NCBI GenBank assembly: GCA_041394705.1
Contig: JAWKHS010000015.1
Coordinates: 91,933 to 155,932, forward strand
Direction of reading: 5' to 3'
DNA from: Vicinamibacterales bacterium
GTDB taxonomy: Bacteria > Acidobacteriota > Vicinamibacteria > Vicinamibacterales > UBA2999
DNA length: 64,000 nt
In this document: positions 63,161-64,000 of the stretch, one piece after another
How the letters are laid out: each line of letters begins with the position of its first letter
Position numbering within the stretch: position 1 is the stretch's first letter
Program-made: the position numbers and the translations under genes
The notes under the pieces: model-generated
The model's input: only the letters and a program-made list of their open reading frames with translations
What the model was told of the DNA's origin: nothing
Database searches by the model: none

Positions 63161-64000
63161 TCACTTGATCACGAGCAGCCGGTAGTTGGCCGGGTGCAGG
63201 AACTGCACCCCGTGTTCCATCAGGACGGCGTCGTCCTCGATGGGAATCCGCAGCTTCTTCCCGCCCCATTCCGCGATCGGCGAGTAGGCGAAGTACTCGA
63301 ACGAGAAGACGTGCTGCAGGTGCAGGGTGAAGGTGGTCTGCAGCGGCTGCCACGTGGTGAGCGACGGGCCGATGCCGTGGCCGGTGTTGCCCACCGGATG
63401 GAAGCCGTACACGACGTCGGTCGCCTGATCGGCGTTGGGTCTGTTGAACTCGATGACGCCATAGCCGGCGGCCTTCAGCGCGGCATCCATGGCCGTCATC
63501 GTCTCCTTCGCCGTGCGGCCGGGCCTGATGACGGGCTTGAGGACGTCGCGCACGGCCAGGGCCTTGGCGAAGGCGTCGCGGATACTCGTGGGTGGTTCGG
63601 TCTCCCCGGGCTTCAGGACGTACGCCACCCGCTTCACGTCGGTCCCGAAGTTCATGAGCTGCACGCCCCAGTCGATCATGATGACGTCGCCCGGCTGGAC
63701 GATGCGGGGCGACGAGGTCGCGACGATGCCGTCGGGGCCCGTGACGTACACGGACGGCATGTCGAACTCCGACCCCAGGCCCCGCTCGAGCAGCCGATCC
63801 TGGAGCCACCACGCCACGTCTTCCAGCGTCGTCCGGCCGGGGGTCACGACCTCGTTGGACAGCGCGCGCTCGGCGAGCCCCACGGCGATGCCCGCGGCCT
63901 CGCCGAAGGCGACGAGTTCCGAGGCGACCCGGCGGGAGCGGAATTCGGACACGAGGCGTTCCGCGCTCACGAGGCGAGAGGCGTACGGCTCGCCCAGCGT
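63161..64000 (-). CDS. M24 family (Xaa-Pro aminopeptidase-like) metallopeptidase, partial
   Basis: About 280 C-terminal residues of a creatinase-fold peptidase; the frame stays open to the window end, so the N terminus is missing. The metal site is visible: D-W-G-V-Q with a second aspartate in F-G-T-D-V-K, a histidine in G-H-G-I-G-P, and glutamates in W-G-G-K-K-L-R-I-P-I-E-D and the terminal M-E-H-G-V-Q. This fits aminopeptidase P and prolidase relatives. Substrate and signal peptide cannot be judged from the visible part. It converges with the DUF5916 gene with 49 bases between stops. Confidence 0.85.
   Translation of the reverse strand, partial: TLGEPYASRLVSAERLVSEFRSRRVASELVAFGEAAGIAVGLAERALSNEVVTPGRTTLEDVAWWLQDRLLERGLGSEFDMPSVYVTGPDGIVATSSPRIVQPGDVIMIDWGVQLMNFGTDVKRVAYVLKPGETEPPTSIRDAFAKALAVRDVLKPVIRPGRTAKETMTAMDAALKAAGYGVIEFNRPNADQATDVVYGFHPVGNTGHGIGPSLTTWQPLQTTFTLHLQHVFSFEYFAYSPIAEWGGKKLRIPIEDDAVLMEHGVQFLHPANYRLLVIK

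Overview
The window is high-GC bacterial DNA with densely packed genes on both strands. The mix suggests an Acidobacteriota genome, probably a Vicinamibacteria-like soil lineage. Pointers are VWA proteins of the acidobacterial type, Oar-like TonB receptors with a carboxypeptidase-regulatory plug, kinases with TolB-like propellers, and a winged-helix/FHA regulator. This taxonomic call is inference from gene content; no rRNA gene is present.

Layout. 1-5234 (+): end of pyrE, truA, then the classical envelope/isoprenoid cluster uppS-cdsA-dxr-rseP. 5349-10455 (-): two overlapping VWA proteins, a fused CobA-HemD enzyme and a lipoprotein D-aminoacylase. 10568-11608 (+): atpZ-like, atpI-like and atpE, without atpB. 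11710-16169 (+): an EamA transporter and a large TonB-dependent receptor closed by a clear terminator. 16368-21205 (+): rmlB-rmlA-rmlC followed by an octaheme cytochrome with HEAT/TPR repeats. 21312-22256 (-): a periplasmic TPR protein; 22326-24755 (+): a fusion of an AmiE-like serine hydrolase with a NamZ-like muramidase. 24775-32613 (-): M23 peptidase, copper/cupredoxin-like lipoprotein, ctaB, pyruvate:ferredoxin oxidoreductase and a dihydroorotate-dehydrogenase-like partner. A tRNA-Glu(CTC) lies at 32744-32818.

33085-36360 (-): winged-helix/FHA regulator plus Ser/Thr kinase with beta-propeller. 36524-37710: a lipoprotein and what looks like the decayed start of a second copy. 37711-40835 (-): a Crp/Fnr regulator and a nonaheme cytochrome, with a GTGA-N6-TCAC palindrome between them. 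40945-49005: Tam-like methyltransferase, M28 peptidase, alpha/beta hydrolase coupled to a cNMP-binding/DUF1003 protein, CapA-like protein and a hybrid PAS histidine kinase. 49046-57994: a divergent pair (LpxR-like lipid A deacylase; secreted phospholipase-D-like protein) continuing into murJ, a PaaK-like adenylate-forming enzyme and a divergent Nramp-like transporter, the last three overlapping. 58005-64000: a GT-C-like membrane protein, a DUF5916/CBM9 outer-membrane protein and a partial M24 peptidase.

Main themes are cell-envelope construction and remodelling (UppS, CdsA, RseP, Rml, MurJ, LpxR, PLD-like, AmiE-NamZ) and respiratory electron transfer (two multiheme cytochromes, CtaB, ATP synthase c). 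The most interesting parts are the PLD-murJ-ligase-Nramp cluster, the AmiE-NamZ fusion, the wHTH-FHA/kinase pair and the Na+-type ligand pattern in the c subunit. No CRISPR array, insertion sequence or prophage was recognised.
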